A DNA stretch of 64,000 bases, taken from assembly GCF_001611675.1 (NCBI RefSeq), contig NZ_CP014766.1, positions 806,001 through 870,000 of the forward strand. The letters are read 5' to 3'. The DNA is from Pontibacter akesuensis (GTDB taxonomy: Bacteria > Bacteroidota > Bacteroidia > Cytophagales > Hymenobacteraceae). Below the pieces are notes generated by a model. That model saw only the letters and a program-made list of their open reading frames with translations. It did no database searches and was not told the origin of the DNA. A program made the position numbers and the translations under genes. Shown piece by piece: positions 36,140 to 45,235 of the stretch (positions are counted from its first letter, which is position 1; each line of letters starts with the position of its first letter).

Positions 36140-36170
36140 TTGAATTCTGACTTAGGTGCCACTATCTTTG
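36140..36170 (+). promoter_or_regulatory. Bacteroidota-type promoter
   Basis: TTG at 36140-36142 and TATCTTTG at 36163-36170 are 20 bases apart, matching the phylum consensus. The expected start near 36177 would give a 120-base leader for the outer-membrane protein gene at 36300. Confidence 0.6.
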
Positions 36171-36299
36171 CTTTCTTACAAAACACCGTCTCTTTTCCAG
36201 TTTAAGAATAAAAATGAACACCAGCCTGCGCTCTATTTTGCAGCCCGGGCTAGCTTTACCGCCATCACACCACAACTTATAAACCCTTATTTATTTCAA

Positions 36300-36860
36300 A
36301 TGCACTTCCTTTTCAAATTACGCTTAAGGTTTTTCTTATTGGTATCGTTTCTACTTTTGGCTGGCGCAGCGCAAGCTCAGGACGACGAGGGAAAAGAAGG
36401 CCCCGAGATAGAAGTACCCGGTAAGGAATTTACCGCCCTTAGCGCCTATTACCTCGAGATCGGCAACAACTCAGATGCCTATTCCATCAACTACGACCGC
36501 ATTGTGTACACGCGCGACATCTTTAAAGCCGCTGTCCGCATTGGATTGGGAACCAACATCTTCTTTCAGGAAAATGAGCCTGGCGTTTACCCGGTGGTAC
36601 CGGTGGAGGCCATCGGCATGTTCGGGCGCTATGAGAAGCACCTGGAGCTTGGCCTGGGCTATACCCGCCGCTTCACCGACGAGCCAGACCTGTTGCAGAA
36701 CATGTACTTCGGCCGGGTTGGCTTCCGGTACCAAAAGCCGAACGGAGGCCTGGTGGTGCGTGTTGCCGTGACTCCATTTATCTCGCCCGAAAACAAATCC
36801 TCGTCCTCAGGGTTAGCTGTTGTGCCCCGGTTTGGCTTAAGTATAGGCCGCAGCTTCTAG
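36300..36860 (+). CDS. Putative outer-membrane beta-barrel protein
   Basis: A 186-residue protein. The start at 36300 (MHFLFKLRLRFFLLVSFLLL) gives a classic signal peptide ending AQAQ; the frame is open for 48 codons upstream, but the promoter lies there. An acidic linker (DDEGKEGPEIEVPGKEF) precedes a strand-rich domain with many aromatic residues and a C-terminal SIGRSF, compatible with an 8-stranded outer-membrane barrel ending in Phe. Function unknown. Confidence 0.7.
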   Translation: MHFLFKLRLRFFLLVSFLLLAGAAQAQDDEGKEGPEIEVPGKEFTALSAYYLEIGNNSDAYSINYDRIVYTRDIFKAAVRIGLGTNIFFQENEPGVYPVVPVEAIGMFGRYEKHLELGLGYTRRFTDEPDLLQNMYFGRVGFRYQKPNGGLVVRVAVTPFISPENKSSSSGLAVVPRFGLSIGRSF

Positions 36861-36960
36861 CCTTGCTGAATTCATAGATCGGCGGCTAAACAACGTTCGT
36901 TTTAAACGCAGATAATTTGTAATATTATACCCTAATTAAGTGAACATCAACCAGAAAAAC

Positions 36961-37842
36961 ATGAAGAAGAAACTTATTGGCTTCGCACTGTCGGCAGCAC
37001 TCTTATTTGGCGCCGGCGCTGTTCAGGCACAAAGCCCAGGCATTAAAATGCCAGCACCCAGCCCATCTCAGAAAGTAGAGCAGGTAGTTGGCCTATCTAC
37101 TGTATCGGTAGACTACTCCCGCCCTTCGGTGAAAGGCCGCAAAATATTCGGCGAAGGTGGTTTGGAGGCTTATGGTGATGTATGGCGCACAGGTGCCAAC
37201 GCTTCGACCAAAATCAAGTTCTCTGACGAAGTAACCATCGAGGGCAATAAGATTCCGGCTGGTGAATACGCACTTTATACCATTCCTGGGCCGGACGAGT
37301 GGACAGTTATCATCCATAAAAACCTGAAGCACTGGGGTGACGGTGGCAAAGACTACAACCCTGCTGAAGACCTGGTGCGCTTCAAGGTAAAGTCGCAGAA
37401 GAACCCACGCAAAGTAGAGTCTTTCACCATCAACTTCACTAACCTGAAGCAGGATGCCGCAGACGTAGAGTTGCTGTGGGACGATGTGATCGTGCCTTTC
37501 ACCATCAAGACGGATGTGGATAGCAAGGTGATGAGCCAGATACAGCAGCAGGTGATTAACGGCACTACCGTTACGCCTAACCTGTATGCCGCGGCAGCTA
37601 GCTATTACCTGGAGAACAATCGTGACCTGAAGCAGGCGCACGAGTGGATCAAGAAGGCCAACGCCACGGACCCTAAGTTCTGGAACGTGCACACACAGGC
37701 AAAAATAGAGGCGAAGCTGAAGAACTACAAAGCCGCCATCAAAACGGCAGAGAAATCAAAAGAACTGGCCAAAGCCGCCGACAACGCAGATTACGTAGCC
37801 TTGAACGACAAGGCGATTGCTGAGTGGAAAAAGGCGAAATAA
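36961..37842 (+). CDS. DUF2911 domain protein
   Basis: A 293-residue exported protein (signal MKKKLIGFALSAALLFGAGA, ending VQAQ). The DUF2911 domain covers about residues 25-180: VGLSTVSVDYSRPSVKGRKI, DVWRTGANASTKIKFS, PAGEYALYTIPG and VELLWDDVIVPF. The C-terminal third holds TPR-like helices (YYLENNRDLKQAHEWIKKAN). The family is common in Bacteroidota and uncharacterised. A GTG 7 codons earlier is an alternative start, but the ATG begins at the signal peptide. A perfect terminator follows. Confidence 0.85.
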   Translation: MKKKLIGFALSAALLFGAGAVQAQSPGIKMPAPSPSQKVEQVVGLSTVSVDYSRPSVKGRKIFGEGGLEAYGDVWRTGANASTKIKFSDEVTIEGNKIPAGEYALYTIPGPDEWTVIIHKNLKHWGDGGKDYNPAEDLVRFKVKSQKNPRKVESFTINFTNLKQDAADVELLWDDVIVPFTIKTDVDSKVMSQIQQQVINGTTVTPNLYAAAASYYLENNRDLKQAHEWIKKANATDPKFWNVHTQAKIEAKLKNYKAAIKTAEKSKELAKAADNADYVALNDKAIAEWKKAK

Positions 37843-37865
37843 AGCTATCTTTGCTTTTAGCGTAT

Positions 37866-37901
37866 AAAAAGCCTCCGAAGCTATGCCTTCGGAGGCTTTT
37901 T
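37866..37901 (+). terminator. Terminator of the DUF2911 gene, overlapping the next gene's start
   Basis: AAAAAGCCTCCGAAG (37866-37880) pairs perfectly with CTTCGGAGGCTTTTT (37887-37901). Its 6-base loop CTATGC contains the only ATG that opens the methyltransferase frame. Confidence 0.8.
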
Positions 37902-38842
37902 TGTGGCAATTAAAACAAGAAAAACTGTTGGAAGAGAAGAAGCATTCTGAAGACCACCTGGGTCCGGCCCGGGAGTACTGGTGGAACGACGATTACCTGG
38001 AGTTGCTGGCCGAGCGCCTGTACCTGCCCTACATTAACACGCTGGTGGATATTGGCTGCGGCAAGGGCATGATGGGCTTTAAGTTCTCGAAGTACATGCC
38101 CAGTGGCGGCAAGGTGTATGGCGTGGATTATGAGCCCGGCTACATTGCCGAGGCGCGGCAGCGGGCACAGAGCGAATTCGGCCACAACACCATCGACTAT
38201 GAGTTCAAGGTTGGCAATGCTACTGAAATACCTTTACCCGATAATATAGCCGATGTAACGCTTTGCCAGACCCTGCTGATTCATGTAAAAAACCCACAGC
38301 GCGTGATTCAGGAGATGATCCGGGTGACAAAGCCGGGTGGTTGGGTGCTGGCGCTGGAGCCAAATAACCTGGTGCCCAACCTCATGTTCGACCGTTACGG
38401 CGAAACGGATTATAACGTGGAGGCGATGCTGGAGGTGCTCGAAATCAAGCTCCGCATTGAGAAAGGCAAAAAGCATTTAGGCGAGGGCTTCAACTCTTTA
38501 GGCGACGTAATCCCGGACCTGTTCATGAAGGCTGGTCTAAGAGATATTAAAGTATGGATATCGGACAAAGCACTTTCGATCATTCCACCCTACGACACAC
38601 AGGAGAAGATGCTGCGCGTGGAGCAGATGTTGCAATGGGTGGAGTCTGAGGCAATGGGTTATGATTACCAGGACAACCTAAACTACTTTATGGCCGGCGG
38701 CGGTGACAAGGAAAAGTTTGACGCTTACTGGCAGAAGCTGCTCTACAACAAGATCATGCTCAAAGAAAAGCTGCAGCGGGAGGAGTATGTGTCGGCGGGG
38801 GGTAGTTTGGTATATATTGTGGCGGCGCAGAAACCGCGGTAA
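37883..38842 (+). CDS. Methyltransferase-domain protein
   Basis: A 319-residue protein with a class I methyltransferase core: NTLVDIGCGKGMMGFKFSKY (motif I), KVYGVDYEPGYIAEARQRA (motif II), ADVTLCQTLLIHV and MIRVTKPGGWVLALEPNN (motif III). The C-terminal 130 residues form an extra helical domain. The ATG at 37883 lies in the loop of a terminator hairpin, so the first residues derive from terminator DNA. TTG at 37901, just past the stem, is an alternative start. TATCTTTG at 37846-37853 is a candidate -7 element. Substrate unknown. Confidence 0.8.
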   Translation: MPSEAFLWQLKQEKLLEEKKHSEDHLGPAREYWWNDDYLELLAERLYLPYINTLVDIGCGKGMMGFKFSKYMPSGGKVYGVDYEPGYIAEARQRAQSEFGHNTIDYEFKVGNATEIPLPDNIADVTLCQTLLIHVKNPQRVIQEMIRVTKPGGWVLALEPNNLVPNLMFDRYGETDYNVEAMLEVLEIKLRIEKGKKHLGEGFNSLGDVIPDLFMKAGLRDIKVWISDKALSIIPPYDTQEKMLRVEQMLQWVESEAMGYDYQDNLNYFMAGGGDKEKFDAYWQKLLYNKIMLKEKLQREEYVSAGGSLVYIVAAQKPR

Positions 38843-38914
38843 AGGAGTGATACTTTATACTTGTAGGTTTGCCTATACTTTCTGGCAACCGTTCATTCTC
38901 TAGAAGGCTTATCT

Positions 38915-38936
38915 GGCGTTAGCGTCCGCTTGTGCC
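38915..38936 (+). repeat. REP-like hairpin
   Basis: GGCGTTAGCG-TC-CGCTTGTGCC, within long repeat copy C. Confidence 0.6.
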
Positions 38937-38960
38937 TTAAATTGCCGCTGCTCCCGCTGG

Positions 38961-38980
38961 CGCAAGTCTTCAGACTTGCG
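38961..38980. repeat. REP-like palindrome, second type
   Basis: CGCAAGTCT-TC-AGACTTGCG, a perfect 9-bp hairpin. A degenerate copy (CAAGTCTTCAGACATGTG) lies at 56,581-56,598. Confidence 0.6.
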
Positions 38981-39064
38981 TTCTATAATGATGTAGGGGT
39001 TTGCAACTCGACTGGCTTAAAAAGCCATACTTGCTAGGCGGTGGTTATACTTGTTACGCTTCCT

Positions 39065-39086
39065 GGCGCAAGCGTCCGCTTGTGCC
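39065..39086 (+). repeat. REP-like hairpin
   Basis: GGCGCAAGCG-TC-CGCTTGTGCC, identical to the copies at 51,721 and 56,679. Confidence 0.7.
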
Positions 39087-39572
39087 GTCGACTGCTACTG
39101 TTATACTTCCATAGTTTCTGCTTTCCGCAACTTCAACCAAGCTATCCTATCTAGCTGCTGTTCATCCTCCAGCTCCCAAATACCAAACGTCTCACCTCAT
39201 ACTTTGGAGCGCTCACGGCTGGGGTAGGGGCCCTATGTGAGCGAGGCCTCGTCCTGGGGGTAGGGGCCCTCGATAAGGGCATCGCGTTGTGTGCCTGAAG
39301 CTGCTCCGGGGGTAGGGGCCCTCTATTCGCTCCGCTGCGGGCTGCCCTAGCGGGCACCGCAACATGCACAAGGCGCTCTTTTTCGAGGGCCCCTACCCCC
39401 ACCCAAGGACTGGAATCGGTTCAGGTAGCCAAAGCAGTTGCTATGCCACAAGTATACCTGTCCCCTTGAGGGGACTACAGGGGAGTTTACTTCTGCTGAT
39501 AACTCCCCTCCTTGGACAAGGAGGGGCCGGGTTTGGTTTGATACAACAGCTCCTCAAGAAACCTTACTTCCC

Positions 39573-41282
39573 CTACACCACCCGCTTCTTCTCCCCAATC
39601 ACCGCCTGAAGTATGAATCCGAACAAAATCACACAGCCACAGCCGATGACATTGAACCAGAGGAAGGCGATATCGGTGTAGTAGTGGCAGTAGAGCACAA
39701 CGGCTTCGGCGAGCAGGGCGGCAAAGAAAACGGCGTTGCCCTGGATGCGCTTGAAGTAAAAGGCCACCAGGAAAATGCCCAATATGGTGCCGTAGAAAAT
39801 GGAGCCGATTATGTTCACGGCCTCAATCAGGTTATCGAGCAGGGTCGCGTAGGTGGCGAAAAGGATGGCTATCAGTCCCCAAAGCATAGTGAAGAGTTTG
39901 GAGGCGTTCAGGTAATGCCGCGGGCTTCCATCCTGCTTTACCGAGCGCCTGTAAATATCGATGACGGTGGTAGAGGCCAGCGCGTTTAGCTCGGAAGCGG
40001 TAGATGACATGGCTGCAGAAAATATCACGGCCAGCAGCAAACCAACCAAACCAACCGGCAGATACTTCATGATGAAGGAGATGAACACGTAATCGGTGTC
40101 CTTTGCCTCGGAACCCGGAACAGCTTTCTCGATGACCTTTTTTGCCTGCTCCCGTACTTCCTTTCCTGTTGCGGTAAAACCGTTGACTTGTGTTTCTGCC
40201 GCTGCAATGGCTGCCTCGTCCTCCGCTTTCAATGCAGCGACCAACCCATGCACTGCCTCCTGCTTCTGCTCGAAAATAGCTGTGTAATCCGCCTCCAGGC
40301 CACGCATTTCATCAGCATATTCGGTAGCGTATACTTTGCCTTTGGCCACATCATTGAAAAACACCGGCGGCTGGTTAAACTGGTAAAACACGAACACCAT
40401 CACCCCGATAAACAAAATCAGGAACTGCATCGGAATCTTCAGCAGGCCGTTGAACAGCAATCCCAGACGGCTCTCTCCTATTGATTTGCCGCCCAGGTAG
40501 CGCGCCACCTGGCTCTGGTCGGTGCCGAAGTAAGAAAGAGCCAGAAACAGGCCACCCGTGATGCCCGACCAGAAATTATAGCGGTCGTCCCAGCTTGTTT
40601 CCCAATCCCATGAGAAGTCCACTACGTTCATCTTGCCCATTTTTCCAGCTACGGCCACAGCATCCCCAAAGCTCACGCTGTCGGGCAGGTAGCTTATCAC
40701 CATAATGCCAGCTATGATCATGCCGCCCATCATCACAGCCATCTGCTGTTTCTGCGTTACGCTCACCGCCTTGGTGCCGCCCGACATGGTGTAAATGATC
40801 ACCAGGATACCAATAAACAGGTTAGTCGCCGTCAGGCTCCAGCCGATGATGGAGGAAAGTATAATGGCCGGGGCATAAATGGTGATGCCTGCTGCCAGGC
40901 CGCGCTGAATCAGGAAAAGGCAGGCGGCAAGAGAGCGTGTTTTCAGGTCAAAGCGGTTTTCCAGGAACTCGTAGGCCGTGTATACTTTGAGCCGGTAGAA
41001 AATAGGAATGATGGTGACCGAAATGATGACCATGGCGATGGGCAATCCGAAATAGAACTGCACGAAGCGCATGCCATCTTCAAACGCCTGCCCGGGTGTG
41101 GAGAGAAACGTGATGGCGCTGGCCTGTGTGGCCATGATGGACAGGCCAATCGTCCACCACTTCATGCTGTTGTCGCCTTTCAGGTAACCTTCAATGTCTT
41201 TGCTGCCGCGCGTTTTCCAGACGCCATAGATCACAATAAACCCCAGGGTGCCGATGAGCACGATCCAATCGAGTGGCCTCAT
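39573..41282 (-). CDS. Sodium:solute symporter (SSS family)
   Basis: A 569-residue membrane protein with about 13-14 helices. SSS landmarks include GLSIMATQASAITFLSTPGQ in the first helices and IYTMSGGTKAVSVTQKQQMA in the helix 5 region. FSAAMSSTASELNALASTTV is the helix 8 sodium site. A charged insertion of about 90 residues (roughly 305-400, rich in Ala, Glu and Lys) separates two helices. Its ATG overlaps the stop of a 48-residue membrane peptide (ATGA), so the two are translationally coupled. With the PIG-L gene upstream this is probably an uptake-and-deacetylation operon. Confidence 0.9.
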   Translation of the reverse strand: MRPLDWIVLIGTLGFIVIYGVWKTRGSKDIEGYLKGDNSMKWWTIGLSIMATQASAITFLSTPGQAFEDGMRFVQFYFGLPIAMVIISVTIIPIFYRLKVYTAYEFLENRFDLKTRSLAACLFLIQRGLAAGITIYAPAIILSSIIGWSLTATNLFIGILVIIYTMSGGTKAVSVTQKQQMAVMMGGMIIAGIMVISYLPDSVSFGDAVAVAGKMGKMNVVDFSWDWETSWDDRYNFWSGITGGLFLALSYFGTDQSQVARYLGGKSIGESRLGLLFNGLLKIPMQFLILFIGVMVFVFYQFNQPPVFFNDVAKGKVYATEYADEMRGLEADYTAIFEQKQEAVHGLVAALKAEDEAAIAAAETQVNGFTATGKEVREQAKKVIEKAVPGSEAKDTDYVFISFIMKYLPVGLVGLLLAVIFSAAMSSTASELNALASTTVIDIYRRSVKQDGSPRHYLNASKLFTMLWGLIAILFATYATLLDNLIEAVNIIGSIFYGTILGIFLVAFYFKRIQGNAVFFAALLAEAVVLYCHYYTDIAFLWFNVIGCGCVILFGFILQAVIGEKKRVV

Positions 41283-41425
41283 TCGTAAATTTTGGTGATG
41301 ATGTAAAACAGGATGATCAGGAAAGCCAGGTTGCCCAGCACGAGCCAGTACATACCCGTCCAGGTCTTAAAGAAAGGTGGTTTAACAATGGGTGGCTCCT
41401 GGTCGACAGGCTCGTCTTTTTTCAT
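41279..41425 (-). CDS. Small single-span membrane protein coupled to the symporter
   Basis: A 48-residue protein starting MKKDEPVDQEPPIVKPPFFK, with one hydrophobic helix (WLVLGNLAFLIILFYIIT) and a KIYE tail. The acidic, Pro-rich N-terminus should be cytoplasmic. Its stop codon overlaps the start of the symporter in ATGA, and it begins 94 bases after the PIG-L gene. Small partner subunits accompany several transporter families, so an accessory role is likely but unproven. Confidence 0.75.
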   Translation of the reverse strand: MKKDEPVDQEPPIVKPPFFKTWTGMYWLVLGNLAFLIILFYIITKIYE

Positions 41426-41518
41426 GGGTTTTGTTTGATAAAGGACCTCTGGACAAAAGATATAAGATTTAAAATTATTCGCCCTTATACCTTTGTCCAG
41501 AAACCTTTTGTCTAAAAT

Positions 41519-44065
41519 CTAATTCGCCGCGTTCTTGGTTTTGCTGTCGGCTGACCCGGTGGATTTGCCCAGCGAGATGAGGTTGGCAAACAGGCGGTAA
41601 GCGCCAGGTACTCCGGCAGGCAGTTCGCGGAACCACGAGTAGCCGGTGTAAATATAATAGCCTTTGCCATACTTGGCTACCAGCAGGCCACCATCGCGCG
41701 CAGGCTCCCCTGGGTCGTTAGAAGAAAGTATGGCAGTAAACTCGTCGCTCCACTTGTTCGGGAAGTATAGCCCGCGCTCCTGCACCCATCCCTCAAAGTC
41801 TTTTTGCGTAATCTTGTTCGGCGTGTTCAGCACCGGGTGGTTCGGCGCCAGGAAACGCACCTCAGCACCCTCCACAGCCACGCGGTCGCGGCTCAGCTGC
41901 AGTGGGTAAGGAGCCACGTTAGGCAGCACCAGGCTGTGGTTGGTATTGTACTGCACAATCAGGTTACCGCCCTGCTCCACATACTGCAACAAAGTCGGCT
42001 GGTAAAACCGAAGGCGCTCCACCGTGTTGTAAGCGCGCACACCAAGTATAACTGCGTCAAATTGCTTTAAGTAATTCAGGCGCATGTCGGCATCCTGCAG
42101 CAGCGTTACATCATAGCCGATCTGTTGCAGGCTCACCGGAATCTCATCACCCGCTCCCATCAGGTAAGCCACCTTTTTGCCACGTGTCTGCAAATCCAGT
42201 TTCACAATCTTAGCCGTGGCCTCCGGAAAAGTAACCTGTGCCGGAATATGGCTATAGTTAATCTCGTTCAGGCCCTGCCCGTAGGTTTTGCCATCCACCA
42301 CGGCCACCGCCTTTAGCTGTGCCTCCTGCTGCTCCTTTGGAGGGTAGATAGAGAAAGAGGCATTCATCTCTGCGCCTTTCTGAACCAGCTGAAACGGCAC
42401 ACTGGCTGGTTCGGCGCGCCACCCTTTCGGCAGTTGCAGTTTCAACTCTCCTGATACGTTAGCCTTTCCGGCTTTCACTAGCACCTGCACCTGCTTCGGC
42501 TCCTGGCTGGCAAACATGAGCACCTGCTCCTTCAGGTTCACAAACACGGGCGGCGTCACCACAAACGGGCGGTATACTTCGCCTTCCACCGGATCGGTGC
42601 GCTTGTATACCACCGGCACCCGCAGTTGCACTGGCTCCCCGGCTATCTGCAGGTTAAAAGTTGCCTGTGCGGCCGGTGCGTTTTCCGGCAGGCCCACCTC
42701 CTGCTGATCCTGCACGTGGAACATGCCCAACGAGCCCTCCTGCCGCAGCCAGTACGGTTGCGAGTAAGCCATACTTTGCGGCAGCACTTTGGTAGCACTG
42801 AACTCCAGCGGGTCGTTGTTCTTTAAGGTATAATTGAGAGTGGTGTCTTTTTTAGCGAAGGAATACTGGATTTCCTGTAGCGTAACAGGCACGGCAGAGC
42901 GGTTGATGGCCTCCACCTGCAGTTCCACCGACTGGCCAGGTGCGGCCGCATAGTCGTTGGCCGTCACCTCCAGGTATAAACCGAGCGATGCCTGCAGCAC
43001 GTCCTGCAACTCCTCCAGTTTCACGCGCTTCCAGTAGCCGTCCGGCAGTTTCTCCAGTTCTTTTTTCGCGGCAATCAGCGTGGGCACCACGGCCGATGGA
43101 TTAGCCGGTGTATACTCATTGATGGCTTTCTGGATGAGCTTCTGTACTTTGTCGCCTCCCTTCACGCGGCTCCAGCTGGTGTTGATGCCTTCAAACAGCT
43201 CCTGCTGTGCCTTGTCGCCGGCGGTGTGCTGCAGGTACTCTATACTTGTACCGCGCGCGCCGCTTGCCCCAAAGCCTTGGCTTTTATGCATGCTGCGGCT
43301 CTCTGCGGCAATCTCGCCGTAGGATTTGCCGAGCAGGGGATTATAGCCGCCCACATCCACTTTCAGCAGTTCTTTGCCGAACTTCTCAAATTCCTCCTGG
43401 CTCTTAAACGACCATACGCCGGTGTTCCACAGCAGGCGCTTGGGCTGCCACGTCTCCACATGCTTCAGCTGCTCCGGAAAGCGCTTCGGATCGGCGGCGG
43501 CTTTAAACGCCTCCGCTGCAAGTATGGCCGAGGCCGTATGGTGCCCGTGGCCAGCGCGCTCGTCGGGCGGAAAACGGGTGATCATCACATCGGGCCTGAA
43601 CTTGCGGATTGTCCAGACCATGTCGGCCAGCACCTGTTCACGGTCCCAGATGGTAAAGGTTTCGTTGGCGTCCTTAGAATAGCCGAAGTCGTTGGCGCGG
43701 GTAAAAAACTGCTGTCCGCCGTCGGTGCGGCGGGCCTGTAACAACTCCTGTGTGCGGATAATGCCCAGTCCCTCCCTGATTTCGGGCCCAACCAGGTTCT
43801 GCCCCCCATCGCCGCGCGTTACCGCCAGGTAGCCGGTGTTGTAGAGCTTTTCGTTGGAGAGGTAGGCTATCAGGCGCGTATTCTCATCATCCGGGTGGGC
43901 GGCCACGTACAGCGCGGAGCCCAGCACGTTCAGCTGCTTCAGGTCCTGCAATATTTTGGCCGCAGACGGCTTTTGCGGCATTTGTGCAAAGGAGGGTGCA
44001 AACAACAGCAGCAAAGCCATTGCCAGCAGCGGCAAACACAAGTGTAAAACGGTTGTCTTCTTCAT
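41519..44065 (-). CDS. PIG-L family deacetylase
   Basis: An 848-residue secreted protein (signal MKKTTVLHLCLPLLAMALLL). The LmbE/PIG-L domain (about 35-260) carries the zinc motif LYVAAHPDDENTRLIAYLSN and the third ligand in ERAGHGHHTASA. The remaining 580 residues are strand-rich, with an NPCBM/immunoglobulin-like middle part and a C-terminal glutamine-amidotransferase-like fold (FDAVILGVRAYN, LIVQYNTNHSLVLPN). The family removes acetyl groups from N-acetyl sugars. Periplasmic; first gene of an operon with a small membrane peptide and an SSS symporter, which suggests that deacetylated sugar derivatives are taken up. Confidence 0.88.
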   Translation of the reverse strand: MKKTTVLHLCLPLLAMALLLLFAPSFAQMPQKPSAAKILQDLKQLNVLGSALYVAAHPDDENTRLIAYLSNEKLYNTGYLAVTRGDGGQNLVGPEIREGLGIIRTQELLQARRTDGGQQFFTRANDFGYSKDANETFTIWDREQVLADMVWTIRKFRPDVMITRFPPDERAGHGHHTASAILAAEAFKAAADPKRFPEQLKHVETWQPKRLLWNTGVWSFKSQEEFEKFGKELLKVDVGGYNPLLGKSYGEIAAESRSMHKSQGFGASGARGTSIEYLQHTAGDKAQQELFEGINTSWSRVKGGDKVQKLIQKAINEYTPANPSAVVPTLIAAKKELEKLPDGYWKRVKLEELQDVLQASLGLYLEVTANDYAAAPGQSVELQVEAINRSAVPVTLQEIQYSFAKKDTTLNYTLKNNDPLEFSATKVLPQSMAYSQPYWLRQEGSLGMFHVQDQQEVGLPENAPAAQATFNLQIAGEPVQLRVPVVYKRTDPVEGEVYRPFVVTPPVFVNLKEQVLMFASQEPKQVQVLVKAGKANVSGELKLQLPKGWRAEPASVPFQLVQKGAEMNASFSIYPPKEQQEAQLKAVAVVDGKTYGQGLNEINYSHIPAQVTFPEATAKIVKLDLQTRGKKVAYLMGAGDEIPVSLQQIGYDVTLLQDADMRLNYLKQFDAVILGVRAYNTVERLRFYQPTLLQYVEQGGNLIVQYNTNHSLVLPNVAPYPLQLSRDRVAVEGAEVRFLAPNHPVLNTPNKITQKDFEGWVQERGLYFPNKWSDEFTAILSSNDPGEPARDGGLLVAKYGKGYYIYTGYSWFRELPAGVPGAYRLFANLISLGKSTGSADSKTKNAAN

Positions 44066-44427
44066 TGTTTTTCTGATCGGGCAGTGCTTGTAAAACTAAG
44101 CAATTCCAGCGAGGCATAACAGGTTCTCGCCCTGCAATCTGACTAAATGTAATTGCTCGCCTCTATACGACACCCGCACCTCCCCATACACCTAAACTCC
44201 TAAAATAACTTGTTTCAAGCCCTTTTAGGCATATTGTAGCTTTTGTATAAAAAAATTCACTAAAACGATAGGATTTATATTAGCCTAATACTATGTTTGT
44301 GATACACTTGTTCCTATTCCTATTTATTGTTAAAATAGTTGTATGCTAATCCGGCTGCTGCTGTTCTCCAGTAGAACCAGCTGCTTTAATTCTGCATGCG
44401 CACCCTTACTCTTTGACTGGAGATTTT
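44066..44427 (+). other. Intergenic region between divergent genes
   Basis: A 362-base AT-rich spacer. TATGTTTG at 44292-44299 is a candidate -7 element for the rightward gene, but no TTG lies at the expected distance. Nothing else was recognised. Confidence 0.35.
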
Positions 44428-45123
44428 ATGGCAGCACGGAAAGAAAGTAACATCAACGACTACGCCTTTGACTACCTTCGCTCTTTTTACATGCAGCGTT
44501 ATGGCCTGGAGCAAGTAATGCTGGACAGAGCCCAGAAAACAAAGCACGGTCACCAGACAGATGGTCTTTTTTCATTTAACAGGCAGAGCAACGATCTGTT
44601 CATCGCCTCGTTGCATACTTCCCAGTCCGCCACTATCACCCATTTACTGCTGCGCTATAAGAAAAAGGGCCTAAGCAAGGTGCGCTACGTCACACTGCTG
44701 CTCGTGCTGGCAGTTTCGCTTTTTCTCGCTTGGGAGTCAGGCCATTGGGCCATTCGGTTTGTCTTGCCAGCGGTACTGGGGTGTGCGGCTTTCCTGTTCC
44801 ACACGTTGCTGGAGGAGAAGTACCTGCGCCTTAAACTGTGCGCCTTCCTCGACAGCATGAAGAAAACACCGGCCGACGAGCAGTGGCTGGGCCTGTCAAT
44901 CAGCAGCCTGGCTTTCCGCAACAACCCTCTTGGAAAGTTCTTTTTGAAAACCTGTCACCAGCGTGGCATCGGCATCATAACAGTGGGTAAGCGATCTAAA
45001 GTTATTCTTTTGCAGGAGCCTAAAACCATTGTCTGCCGCCGAGGCGATTTCCTGTCGCATTACAGTGCCGAGGCACGCATACGCAAGGCTGTGCTGGGAG
45101 ACTCTTACCTGCGCGTGGCCTAA
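44428..45123 (+). CDS. Hypothetical membrane protein
   Basis: A 231-residue protein of unknown function. The N-terminal 80 residues are soluble; two hydrophobic helices follow at about 92-108 and 114-130 (VTLLLVLAVSLFLAW; FVLPAVLGCAAFLFHTLL), then a cytosolic C-terminal domain of about 95 residues with several basic patches (TVGKRSKVILLQEPK). ATG at 44428 is preferred to TTG at 44413. A terminator follows. Confidence 0.7.
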   Translation: MAARKESNINDYAFDYLRSFYMQRYGLEQVMLDRAQKTKHGHQTDGLFSFNRQSNDLFIASLHTSQSATITHLLLRYKKKGLSKVRYVTLLLVLAVSLFLAWESGHWAIRFVLPAVLGCAAFLFHTLLEEKYLRLKLCAFLDSMKKTPADEQWLGLSISSLAFRNNPLGKFFLKTCHQRGIGIITVGKRSKVILLQEPKTIVCRRGDFLSHYSAEARIRKAVLGDSYLRVA

Positions 45124-45148
45124 CACTGACCTAGAGCGTATGGATACT

Positions 45149-45191
45149 CAAAAGCCCTTTTGTTGCCGCGTGTGTAACAAGAGGGCTTTTG
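45149..45191 (+). terminator. Terminator
   Basis: A 16-bp stem with one G.U pair: outer arms CAAAAGCCC and GGGCTTTTG, inner TTGTT/AACAA, 11-base loop; 25 bases after the gene ending at 45123. Confidence 0.75.
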
Positions 45192-45235
45192 CATTAGTAC
45201 ACTAAGCAGCACCCTGAACTTAAAACAACAGACTT

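Larger units (their letters stand above)
38900..39540 (-). repeat. Long interspersed repeat, copy C
   Basis: Inverted relative to copies A and B. From left: three REP-like hairpins, a CTGTTCATCCTCCAGCTCCC block, CATACTTTGGAGCGCTCACG, three direct and one inverted TAGGGGCCCT units between 39,220 and 39,400, the GGGCTGCCCTAGCGGGCACC hairpin core, and an ACTCCCCTCCTTGGACAAGG block. It fills the gap 38,843-39,572; no gene seen. Confidence 0.8.

Noticed and set aside
39151..39402. Short open frames inside long repeat copy C (also seen in copies B and D)
   Set aside because: The frames are not preserved between copies and shift with unit number, so the repeats are non-coding.
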